64,000 nt of DNA from Pontibacter cellulosilyticus (lineage in GTDB: Bacteria > Bacteroidota > Bacteroidia > Cytophagales > Hymenobacteraceae). How positions within the stretch are numbered: position 1 is the stretch's first letter; each line of letters starts with the position of its first letter. Both the position numbers and the translations under genes were made by a program. The stretch spans positions 518,368-582,367 of the forward strand of contig NZ_JACRVF010000002.1 in the NCBI RefSeq assembly GCF_014306105.1, written 5' to 3'. The notes beneath the pieces are model-generated. The model did not search any database. It was not told the origin of the DNA and worked only from the letters and a program-made list of their open reading frames with translations. This document shows, one piece after another, positions 44,883 to 52,229 of this stretch.

Positions 44883-44931
44883 GTATAAAGTATAAAAGGC
44901 CACCCATCGGGTGGCCTTTTATACTTTATAC
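44883..44931. terminator. Bidirectional terminator with 23-bp perfect stem
   Basis: The arms at 44883-44905 (ending AAAAGGCCACCC) and 44909-44931 (starting GGGTGGCCTTTT) are perfect complements with an ATC loop. The outer 11 bp are GTATAAAGTAT/ATACTTTATAC, so the AAGTATA motif forms the base of the stem on both sides. T-runs occur in both directions, fitting a terminator shared by convergent genes. Confidence 0.93.
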
Positions 44932-44940
44932 AATACTGAT

Positions 44941-47900
44941 TTACCAACCAGGTGCAAAGTTTATTCCGAAGCTGGCCAGCTTCAGGCCGTTCTTTTCTAG
45001 CGGAATAGCATAGAATGGCTCTATAACCATATAACCAAACAGGTTCACGCGCACCGAGGCGCCTGCACTTACCAAAGGCTTATGCGAACCGGTTTCTGCC
45101 GTAAGGCCCCAACTCTCCGTAGTAGATTTATCAGGACTCCAGGCCATGCCCGCATCCACAAACAGGTTTAGGTCTGTTAAAAAGAAGCCTGATTTGATTA
45201 GTGCCAGCCGCTCTGGTCCTGTGAACGGCAAGCGGATTTCGGCATTAGCTACTGCTATGCGATTACCATACAGGTTGCTGAACGACACATTGCTGTAGCC
45301 ATACTTCTGGCTCTTGTTAAAGTAGCCGTTGCCATAACCACGCACAAAAGTTGGGTGTGCAATAGATAATGGACCTAATCTGCCGCTTTCAGCATCACCG
45401 CCAATACGCGTCTGGTGCAATGCCCTGAAGGCTATGGCAAATGGCTTCACGAACACATAATGCCTGTAATCAACAATACCTGTCCAGAAGTTAAACTCTC
45501 CGAAGTAACGCTCAGCGTGCAGCCTAAAGCGACGTCCGGCTAAAGGGGATGTCAGGCCAAAAGTAGAGTTATCGCCTACATAGGCCACAAATGCCTGCTC
45601 AAAATGGAACGGCTCCGGCGCATCCAGCTTTTCGTCCTTCGTTCTAATGTATAAGCCGTCTTTGTAGTAGTTGTTATACTGATCTATGCGATAACTGTAG
45701 CGCGAAATGCCTCCACCAAACTCCAACCTGCGGGTGGTGCTAAACACATAGTTACCAATCAGGTTAGCAGACTGCTGAAACATCCTGATCTGCTGCAATA
45801 TCACGTTGTCTACAAGTTCTTTTTTATCTCCTAACTGTATAGAATCCTGGGTAAAGCCCATTAGCCCGGACATGAACGGTACATGCCCGATTTGTGCACC
45901 GAGCTTAAACCTGCCTACCTGACGAAGGTAACCAACCTGGGCTCCAAAATCATAAATCTGGCCATTAAGTGAAGCAGCCGCAAACAACTGATTTGTGCCC
46001 AGCACATCACTGAACAGCATATTGATGCCACCATTCAGGCCTGCGCCGTACGGGCCAGTGCTCGCCCCAATGCCCACACCTGCCGTGTTGCTGATGTGGT
46101 CGAGTTTGAATTCTGGTTTATAAGCTTTCTCAGAAACATATTCAGCTCCTATACTTGCAGGGTTAGCTGTAGAGGCTTTAGCTAAGTTTGGTGCAATAAG
46201 CGGCTTGTTACGTTCCAGTGGAGGCAATACGCCTGCATGTGCCTCTACTTTGTTTTTGTCTACTTCTTTACCTTTAAACTGTGCCAGCGGTGCCGTAAAA
46301 ATGCTGTAATCTCCCTTTTTGTAATGCGAGTAAGCTACAGCAGAAACATCACGCGCTACCGACAGGGCCGGGGAGAAAGCAGTAATGCCGCTTATACCTG
46401 TTACATATTCTGTAAGCTGCTCCACACGCTGTTCTCCAGGTATGTAGCGGTACATGTTACGGTAGCCATCCCTGTCTGAAAGAAATAGTATATTATCGCT
46501 GTTTGGTTCGTACACCGGGTTCAGGTTATCAGCTCCTGCAAATACATCGGCGACTTTTATACTTCCAGTGGCAATAGTTAGCTCTGCCAGGTTATAGCTG
46601 CTTTTGTTGTCGGTCTGGGTTCCAACGGGTCTGTCAGTAGCAAAAACCAGTTTAGTACCATCGGCAGACCAGCCCGGCATCAGGTCGCTGTAGGCATCGT
46701 TGGTAAGGCGGGTAGTTTTTTTGCTGCGAAGGTCATACAAGTATAAATCGCTCTGCATTTCTCCCAACCCAGACACTACTATACTTTGCCCGTCCGGCGA
46801 CCAGGCTGGATACGCAAAGGCATCTACTCCCGGTATTCTGATGTTCTCGATAATTTTACCACGGGCCACATCTACAATTGCCAGTTTATTTACACCCTGC
46901 TCAAACACAACGAATGCAAAACGATTGCCGTGTGGCGAGAACGTACCCGCCGACTCCATGAAGTTGAAGTTATCCAAGTGCTCGTTTTTGGATAGGCTGG
47001 CCAGTTGTTTTACTACTTTACCTGTTCTGGCGTCGGCCAAGTATAAATCCAGCCCCAGCACATTCTGATCCGACATGTAGGCAATAAACTTCCCGTTCGG
47101 GCTTAGTACCGGGCTAATATTCAGGCGACCCGCATTCTCCTTATGAAGCAGCTTGTTTCCTGTAGCTATACTATCGGCGCTGCTGATATATGGTTTATAA
47201 TAGTCCTGCAGCTTCGTCTTCCACATGTTACCCAATGTCACGGCATCAAGGTTAAGTACCGTGTCGATGGCGGCTTCGTAGCCATACTTGGCCGTGTTAA
47301 GGAAGAGCGGCTCTATTACCTGATCACCCCATGTACCTGCCACAAAAGACCAAAAGGCCTGTCCCCAGCGATAAGGGAAGTACTGAGGTTTGCGGGTAAG
47401 ATCTTTCAGCGACGGAATGTCTTTGTGCAATACCGCGTCGCGCATCCACATGGCTGTGTTCGGGTCGTGGTGGCCAATAGACATATACTCGGCAAGCCCC
47501 TCTACCATCCAGAGCGGCAGGTTACGCATCGAGTTAAGCGACAGCGAATCGCCTGTACGCATCATGTTATATTGAAAGGCGTGTACCAGCTCGTGCCCCA
47601 GCACGTGATCTGTTTGTTTGTTGGAGAGTGTAATGGGCATCACCACACGGTTCTTCAAGCCTTCAGTTACACCACCAGTACCTACACTAATAGCGCCACT
47701 AATTGCTGTGGTCTGCTGAAAGTCAGCGTGGTTCTTGTAAATGATAAGCGGGTTGGGTTCGGCTATAGTATCTTTTAAAACCAACTGATGCAGCTTATAC
47801 CATCGCTCAGAGTCCTGGATTACCTTAAGTGCGTCCTGTTGGTTGTCGAAGTAATGGTAGAGTTTGAAGTTGGGACTCTCCATCACCTTAAAATCAAATT

Positions 47901-48033
47901 TCTTGTAGGCTGGTTTATTGCGTCCAAAGTACTGTGCCTGTACAACAGTGGTTGTAAGCAGCATGAGGCACAGTAAGCCATAGCGTGTTAAGTTATGTAC
48001 CATATGTTTAGCAGTTTGGATCGGGTGCTGCAA
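44941..48033 (-). CDS. Secreted metallopeptidase-like / PD40 propeller / outer-membrane barrel fusion
   Basis: 1030 residues. The signal peptide is best read from the second Met (48003; MVHNLTRYGLLCLMLL, cleavage after VQAQ). Residues 45-280 look like a peptidase-MA gluzincin: HELVH at 147-151 and WMVEGLAEYMS with Glu at 178 as the likely third zinc ligand. Residues about 300-600 are TolB/PD40 propeller repeats (LSPNGKFIAYMSDQNVLGLD, YPAWSPDGQSIVVSGLG, MPGWSADGTKLVFATDRPVG). From about 640 it becomes beta-strand-rich with aromatic ends, resembling a BamA/surface-antigen barrel (FGLTSPLAGRRFRLHAERYF, FVRGYGNGYFN). It would sit in the outer membrane with a protease and propeller on one face. 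Substrate is unknown. Confidence 0.8.
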   Translation of the reverse strand: MQHPIQTAKHMVHNLTRYGLLCLMLLTTTVVQAQYFGRNKPAYKKFDFKVMESPNFKLYHYFDNQQDALKVIQDSERWYKLHQLVLKDTIAEPNPLIIYKNHADFQQTTAISGAISVGTGGVTEGLKNRVVMPITLSNKQTDHVLGHELVHAFQYNMMRTGDSLSLNSMRNLPLWMVEGLAEYMSIGHHDPNTAMWMRDAVLHKDIPSLKDLTRKPQYFPYRWGQAFWSFVAGTWGDQVIEPLFLNTAKYGYEAAIDTVLNLDAVTLGNMWKTKLQDYYKPYISSADSIATGNKLLHKENAGRLNISPVLSPNGKFIAYMSDQNVLGLDLYLADARTGKVVKQLASLSKNEHLDNFNFMESAGTFSPHGNRFAFVVFEQGVNKLAIVDVARGKIIENIRIPGVDAFAYPAWSPDGQSIVVSGLGEMQSDLYLYDLRSKKTTRLTNDAYSDLMPGWSADGTKLVFATDRPVGTQTDNKSSYNLAELTIATGSIKVADVFAGADNLNPVYEPNSDNILFLSDRDGYRNMYRYIPGEQRVEQLTEYVTGISGITAFSPALSVARDVSAVAYSHYKKGDYSIFTAPLAQFKGKEVDKNKVEAHAGVLPPLERNKPLIAPNLAKASTANPASIGAEYVSEKAYKPEFKLDHISNTAGVGIGASTGPYGAGLNGGINMLFSDVLGTNQLFAAASLNGQIYDFGAQVGYLRQVGRFKLGAQIGHVPFMSGLMGFTQDSIQLGDKKELVDNVILQQIRMFQQSANLIGNYVFSTTRRLEFGGGISRYSYRIDQYNNYYKDGLYIRTKDEKLDAPEPFHFEQAFVAYVGDNSTFGLTSPLAGRRFRLHAERYFGEFNFWTGIVDYRHYVFVKPFAIAFRALHQTRIGGDAESGRLGPLSIAHPTFVRGYGNGYFNKSQKYGYSNVSFSNLYGNRIAVANAEIRLPFTGPERLALIKSGFFLTDLNLFVDAGMAWSPDKSTTESWGLTAETGSHKPLVSAGASVRVNLFGYMVIEPFYAIPLEKNGLKLASFGINFAPGW

Positions 48034-48347
48034 AATGGCTTACGTTCAGACAGTGCTTTAGCGGCACTATATGCTATACTTGTACTCTAAAATGGGTGAA
48101 GCTAACTCTCGCAGTATCCGTCTGTTAAGAAAAATTATAGTACCAGTTGCTAAAGCAAATATTTTGCCAGAAATGGGCGTCAAAGCAGCAGTTTATACTG
48201 TGAATGGCAAGTGAGGGTAAGTTAGGGAGTCTATAGGTTAATTAGCAAAGGGGTTGTGTTTGCCCTGTGTTATAGCGGAGTTGCTGACTTAATGTTTTTG
48301 CTAGTGTAGAAAAAGCAGGAAAAATGTCGTGCTTGTAAAAGTTATAC
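48034..48347. other. Gene-free region between mazG-like gene and the metallopeptidase gene
   Basis: 313 bp. Two TATACTT motifs (about 48076 and 48343) were the only recognisable signal. No terminator, promoter consensus or open frame was supported. Confidence 0.4.
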
Positions 48348-48674
48348 TTACTTGAGTTTTTTGTTTTCCTTGTGGCGCTGGCTGTCGCGATTTGTCTTTT
48401 TCTCCAGGTTTTTTTGCAGTGCCTCGGTCAGGTTGATGCCGGTTTGATTGGCTAGGCAGATAAGTACGAAAAGCACATCGGCCAGCTCATCTGATAATTG
48501 CTTGCCCTCGTCACTTTTCTTAAAAGATTGTTCGCCGTACTGCCTGGAAATAATGCGGGCTACCTCGCCTACCTCTTCGGTAAGTATGGCCATGTTAGTA
48601 AGCTCGTTAAAATAACGCACCCCGTTCTCCTTAATCCAGTTGTCTACAATGGCTTGGGCCTCAGCTATGGTCAT
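48348..48674 (-). CDS. MazG-like nucleotide pyrophosphohydrolase
   Basis: 108 residues. EEVGEVARIISRQYG and DELADVLFVLICLANQTGIN form the EExxE...ExxD metal site of the all-alpha NTP pyrophosphatase family (single-domain, iMazG/RS21-C6-like). It likely hydrolyses non-canonical or excess (d)NTPs to monophosphates. The lysine-rich tail NKKLK is unremarkable. It lies 2 bases downstream of dtd on the same strand, so it forms a two-gene cleaning-up operon. Confidence 0.9.
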   Translation of the reverse strand: MTIAEAQAIVDNWIKENGVRYFNELTNMAILTEEVGEVARIISRQYGEQSFKKSDEGKQLSDELADVLFVLICLANQTGINLTEALQKNLEKKTNRDSQRHKENKKLK

Positions 48675-48676
48675 AA

Positions 48677-49135
48677 TTAAAAGATGTCTTTGTTTTTAGT
48701 GTCCATCATTATGGTTACTGGTCCGTCGTTTAGCAGCGATACTTTCATGTCGGCGCCAAACTCACCGGTTTGCACAGGCTTGCCCAGTACTTCCTCCAAT
48801 ATGGTAACAAAACGCTCGTATAACGGTATGGCAATGGCAGGAGGAGCCGCATTAACATAAGAAGGGCGGTTGCCTTTTTTGGTATTGGCGTACAATGTAA
48901 ACTGGCTGATCACCAGAATATCCCCCTGCACATCCTGCACGCTCAGGTTCATTTTATCCTGCTCATCGCTGAAGATTCGTAGTTGGGCTACTTTCGTGGC
49001 CAGCCACTTCAGGTCTTCTTCGGTGTCGTCGGGGCAAATGCCAACCAGTAGCAATAAGCCTTTCTCTATCTGGCCTTTTACTTTTTTCTCTATTTCTACA
49101 GATGCCTGCGTTACCCGCTGAATAACAGCTCTCAT
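48677..49135 (-). CDS. dtd: D-aminoacyl-tRNA deacylase
   Basis: 152 residues from the ATG at 49135. An upstream in-frame Met at 49225 would add 30 residues unlike the family, so the inner start (MRAVIQRVTQASVEI) is chosen. The catalytic motifs are SQFTLYANTKKGNRPSY and DGPVTIMMDTK. It hydrolyses D-aminoacyl-tRNAs and mischarged Gly-tRNA(Ala). A minus-strand TACCTTTG box at 49164-49171 is a likely -7 element. Confidence 0.95.
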   Translation of the reverse strand: MRAVIQRVTQASVEIEKKVKGQIEKGLLLLVGICPDDTEEDLKWLATKVAQLRIFSDEQDKMNLSVQDVQGDILVISQFTLYANTKKGNRPSYVNAAPPAIAIPLYERFVTILEEVLGKPVQTGEFGADMKVSLLNDGPVTIMMDTKNKDIF

Positions 49136-49163
49136 AGTTATACTATACTTCGTGGTTCCTGGG

Positions 49164-49171
49164 CAAAGGTA
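49164..49171 (-). promoter_or_regulatory. Putative -7 box for dtd-mazG operon
   Basis: On the minus strand this reads TACCTTTG, a perfect TAnnTTTG, 28 bases upstream of the dtd ATG. No clear -33 TTTG was found. Confidence 0.4.
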
Positions 49172-49220
49172 GCAATTGATTGTTAATTGCTGGTTGCTAA
49201 TTATTGGTTCGCAGCACCGG

Positions 49221-49455
49221 GTCAAACCACCCCTAACCCCTCAGAGCTACGCTCGTTAGTTTCGAACTCGCGTTCTCACTAGTCCAAGGCGGGGAATCTT
49301 ACCTACTACTTTGCTTCCCATTAAAATAGTGACTTAATTCTATTTAAAGATAAGTTAAGCAATTGCTACAACGCTTGCACTTTTAATTAGTAGCAGCAGA
49401 AAGTCCCCCTTCGAAGGGGGTAGGGGGATGATAATCGTATGCTGATAACGCCCAG
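49221..49455 (+). repeat. Mosaic intergenic repeat, copy C, with internal insertion
   Basis: It starts GGTCAAACCACCCCTAACCC like the other copies. At about 49243-49281 the head is interrupted by roughly 40 bp (GAGCTACGCTCGTTAG...CTCGCGTTCTCAC). The head then resumes with CCAAGGCGGGGAATCT. The end module at 49354-49455 (TTAAGCAATTGCTACAACGC, GAAGGGGGTAGGGGGATGAT) matches 277-374 with few differences. The inserted piece itself resembles the tail of the 53-bp hairpin repeat (CTCCAAGCTCGCGTTAC). It occupies the gap between dtd and the lipoprotein gene. Confidence 0.75.
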
Positions 49456-49508
49456 CCCTGCAAAAGACAGGGATATGAGGATGCTCTTCGTGAACTAACT
49501 GTCATAAG

Positions 49509-50156
49509 TTAATCCACATACCCCTCATACAAAATACGACTTACTTTGCCGTTTTTGAGGAAGAAGTGTAGTGTGGTGGGGGCACCTTCGTAGCCGGAGG
49601 CAATTACCTCGTTGGGGTTTTGGGTAATCCTGATATCCTTACCAAAAGTTTTAAGCTTGCTCATAAGCTCTGCCTGCGACATACCAACGCGCATGTTATT
49701 GCGGAGCGTTATGTCGCTGTTCTTGATATCGGCGACCTGTAACAGGAGGTCACCTGTCTGGCTTGGGGCATAAAATTCCATCATGGAGTTGCCAAAGCGG
49801 ATGGTAAAGATCGTGTCGGTAACAGTAGAGCGGTGAATATTTTCTATCGGATCGGCATCAATGGTAAAATCAGTATTAATGCGGTCGTAGTAGGAGCTTA
49901 AAAAATTACCTTTGCTACGGTTTGCTACAAAAGGGTTTCCCAAAAGGCTTACTGTGGTTGGGGCGGCATTTCGCCTGGTAGAGGTAGTGTCGGCCTCCAC
50001 GGTTGTTTCGCGCTCACGTGGCATATCGTTCTCCCCATCTGTTGTGGAGTCAGAAGTGCATGCAGAGGCAAAGGTGTTTACCAGGAACAACAGGATCATC
50101 AGCCTTAAAGCAAGGCTGTATTTCCAGCGGCAGCTGATGAAGTATAAAGTAGACAT
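49509..50156 (-). CDS. Putative lipoprotein of unknown function
   Basis: 215 residues. The N terminus SLALRLMILLFLVNTFASAC gives a lipobox with Cys at about 33; upstream residues are a basic lead-in. A Ser/Thr/Glu-rich spacer (about 35-65) is followed by a compact C-terminal domain. It contains MRVGMSQAELMSKLKTFGKD, a SmpA/OmlA-like GMS motif, and IASGYEGAPTTLHFFLKNGK. This is reminiscent of small envelope proteins that respond to stress, but the family was not recognised. An in-frame internal start closer to the signal peptide is possible. Confidence 0.7.
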   Translation of the reverse strand: MSTLYFISCRWKYSLALRLMILLFLVNTFASACTSDSTTDGENDMPRERETTVEADTTSTRRNAAPTTVSLLGNPFVANRSKGNFLSSYYDRINTDFTIDADPIENIHRSTVTDTIFTIRFGNSMMEFYAPSQTGDLLLQVADIKNSDITLRNNMRVGMSQAELMSKLKTFGKDIRITQNPNEVIASGYEGAPTTLHFFLKNGKVSRILYEGYVD

Positions 50157-50265
50157 GGTAAACGTAAGTAGGCGTTAAGAAATTATACCATACATACGAG
50201 AGCTGCCTGCTGAAAAGTTTTGACTAAAAGTAGTTTAGCCAGTAGTATCTGCGCCTGTAAAAGCA

Positions 50266-50273
50266 TAATTTTG
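50266..50273 (+). promoter_or_regulatory. -7 box upstream of ATP-grasp gene
   Basis: TAATTTTG, a perfect TAnnTTTG, 18 bases before the chosen ATG at 50292. Its position argues against the longer TTG-start reading from 50220. No clear -33. Confidence 0.45.
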
Positions 50274-50291
50274 CGCAAAGATTACACAAAT

Positions 50292-51182
50292 ATGAATATT
50301 CAACAAATAGCACTCATAACTTATTTTAATACCGGTAATTTCAGCGGAATTTCTGATCAGGAGAACGACGATCTATATAATTACCTCACGCAAAAAGGCT
50401 TATCTGTTTCTTACCAGATCTGGGACGACCCGGAAGTGGACTGGACACAGTTTGAGCTGATTATCCTGAAATCGCCTTGGGATTACTTTGATAAAATAGA
50501 TGCCTTTTATACCTGGCTGGATAAGCTGGAGCAATTAGGGTGCCGCGTGCTAAACCCGGTGCAGACAGTGCGCTGGAACGCTGATAAACGTTACCTGAAA
50601 GATGTGCAGGACAAGGGCATGAAGATAGTGCCTACCGTGTGGCTTCAGAAGGGCAGTACGTTTAATGCAGGAGAGGCATTTGCTACACTCGGCTCAGAAA
50701 AAATTATTGTAAAGCCAAGCGTAAGCGGTGGTGCCAAAAATACTTTTGCGCTTACACCTGCCGATGCCGAAGCTAAAACAGAAAGTATAAACGAGCTGTT
50801 GCAGGAGGAGGCATTTCTGGTGCAGCCCTTTGTAGAGGAGATCAAAACAAAAGGAGAGTGGTCGTTCCTGTTCTTTAACGGGGAGTACAGCCACACGGTG
50901 CTAAAAACGGTAAAGCCCGGCGATTTCAGGGTGCAACACTTCTTTGGGGGCACAATTCATACTCCAGAGCCACCGGCTGCCTTACTAGAAGCTGCCCACA
51001 ACATAGTAGACAATTTTGCTCAGGACTGCCTGTATGCCCGCGTAGACGGTGTTGAGATTAACGGAGAGCTCCACCTGATGGAGTTAGAGCTGATAGAGCC
51101 GTTCCTGTTCCTGGCAACAAATGAGGGTGCCTTGGAGCGTTATTACCAGGCTGTGCTGGAGCACCTGCAGATACCGGCGTAG
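50292..51182 (+). CDS. ATP-grasp family protein (glutathione synthetase-like fold)
   Basis: 296 residues from ATG 50292 (MNIQQIALITYFNTGNFSG). A TTG 24 codons upstream would place the promoter box inside the gene. KIIVKPSVSGGAKNTFAL and FLVQPFVEEIKTKGEWSFLF are ATP-grasp nucleotide contacts. YARVDGVEINGELHLMELEL carries the metal-binding Glu/Asn cluster near ELELIEPFLF. It forms an amide or similar bond with acyl-phosphate chemistry. The substrate is unknown; close relatives are annotated as RimK/GshB-like. Confidence 0.85.
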   Translation: MNIQQIALITYFNTGNFSGISDQENDDLYNYLTQKGLSVSYQIWDDPEVDWTQFELIILKSPWDYFDKIDAFYTWLDKLEQLGCRVLNPVQTVRWNADKRYLKDVQDKGMKIVPTVWLQKGSTFNAGEAFATLGSEKIIVKPSVSGGAKNTFALTPADAEAKTESINELLQEEAFLVQPFVEEIKTKGEWSFLFFNGEYSHTVLKTVKPGDFRVQHFFGGTIHTPEPPAALLEAAHNIVDNFAQDCLYARVDGVEINGELHLMELELIEPFLFLATNEGALERYYQAVLEHLQIPA

Positions 51183-51183
51183 T

Positions 51184-52068
51184 TTATACTTCGTCAGGGG
51201 AATGGAAAACCAGTAGCGGGACCTCCGACTCCAGTACCAGTTTCTGCGCCAGGCTGGGATTAAGAATAGAGGCAAACCCGCTGCGCTTGTGCGTAGTAAG
51301 GGCCAGCAGGTCTATCTGTTGGTCCTGTATGTACTCGTGTAAGGCCTTGGCTACATTGTCGCCTTCTAATAAGGAACAAGTTATACTTGCCTGTGGGTGA
51401 GTCTGCGTTAGCTTGTCCTGTAGCGCGTGCAGTTGCTGCTGGTCCTGCTTGTTTTCTGATTTACTGATGTGCACACAATGTAGCTCCGGCCTGAATGGCT
51501 CTAAGAGCTGCAGAAGCTGCGAGATAGCCTTGGTGTCTTTGTTGTCGAAGTTGGAGGCATAGGCCACTTTTGAAATCCAGGTGCCCTGGTAAGAGGCAGG
51601 TATAGTGAGCACAGGTATATTCAGTTCCTGTACTACTTTGGTGGTTACAGTGCCGAAAAACGAACGGGAAATATTGGATTCGCCTTTGGTGCCCATTACT
51701 ACCAGATCGGGTTTAAAACGCTCTGCCTCGTCCAGGATCACGTCTTCGGGCAGGCCGTGTATAAAAGCGCGCTCCAAGCGGGTGTGGCTGTTTTGTGTGG
51801 TGGCCTGGGCGCGCAACTGCTGGTAAAGCTCCTCCAGTTCGTCCTGTGCTTCGTCCACATTCCGATTTATAACCCGTTCTGCTATTTCTTCTGATGCTGT
51901 CATTTCGGGTGGCGGCGGCACGTCTGTGTCAGCGTCGGCAAGGTAGTCCTGGTAACAGTGCAGGAGTAACAATTGTGCCTGTGGTGCAGCAGTGGCCAGT
52001 GCCAGGGCATAGTGGCTAGCTTTAACGGAGTCTTCGGTAAAATCAACCGGAACAAGAATCTTATACAT
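51184..52068 (-). CDS. Tandem universal stress protein (two UspA domains)
   Basis: 294 residues from the ATG at 52068, where MYKILVPVDFTEDSVKASHY begins as in the family; an upstream Met at 52134 adds an unrelated lead-in. Domain 1 covers about 1-145 with the ATP-loop motif VVMGTKGESNISRSFFGTVT. Domain 2, about 150-290, ends LLALTTHKRSGFASILNP...VPLLVFHSP and has a degenerate nucleotide loop, as is usual for tandem forms. The gene is convergent and nearly touching (1 base apart) with the ATP-grasp gene. Probable role in stress survival. Confidence 0.9.
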   Translation of the reverse strand: MYKILVPVDFTEDSVKASHYALALATAAPQAQLLLLHCYQDYLADADTDVPPPPEMTASEEIAERVINRNVDEAQDELEELYQQLRAQATTQNSHTRLERAFIHGLPEDVILDEAERFKPDLVVMGTKGESNISRSFFGTVTTKVVQELNIPVLTIPASYQGTWISKVAYASNFDNKDTKAISQLLQLLEPFRPELHCVHISKSENKQDQQQLHALQDKLTQTHPQASITCSLLEGDNVAKALHEYIQDQQIDLLALTTHKRSGFASILNPSLAQKLVLESEVPLLVFHSPDEV

Positions 52069-52202
52069 GCGGGTGTCTTCTGGTTTGGCTATGTATACGT
52101 GTTGCTGTACCAGAGTTTTGCGCCGATCATACAAAGTATAAAAATGGCTTGCTCTGCCGTCTCAATAGTATGGCTAAAGCTGTCAGTATTCAAAAAAAAG
52201 CC

Positions 52203-52210
52203 TAAGTTTG
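52203..52210 (+). promoter_or_regulatory. -7 box upstream of DUF3352-like gene
   Basis: TAAGTTTG matches TAnnTTTG, 19 bases before the ATG at 52230. The -33 element is not clear. Confidence 0.35.
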
Positions 52211-52229
52211 TAGTCCGTAATTACTGCAC

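Noticed and set aside
47143..47778. 211-residue plus-strand frame antisense to the metallopeptidase gene
   Set aside because: It mirrors the codon bias of the opposite gene and shows no domain, signal or start context.
48677..49225. Long form of D-aminoacyl-tRNA deacylase with 30 extra N-terminal residues
   Set aside because: The extension is unlike the family and runs up to the edge of an intergenic repeat; the conserved start MRAVIQRV is at 49135.
50220..51182. TTG-initiated long form of the ATP-grasp protein
   Set aside because: A good TAnnTTTG box at 50266 would then lie inside the gene, and the conserved sequence starts at ATG 50292.
51184..52134. Long form of the universal stress protein
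   Set aside because: The Usp fold begins exactly at the inner Met (52068); the 22-residue lead-in has no family similarity.
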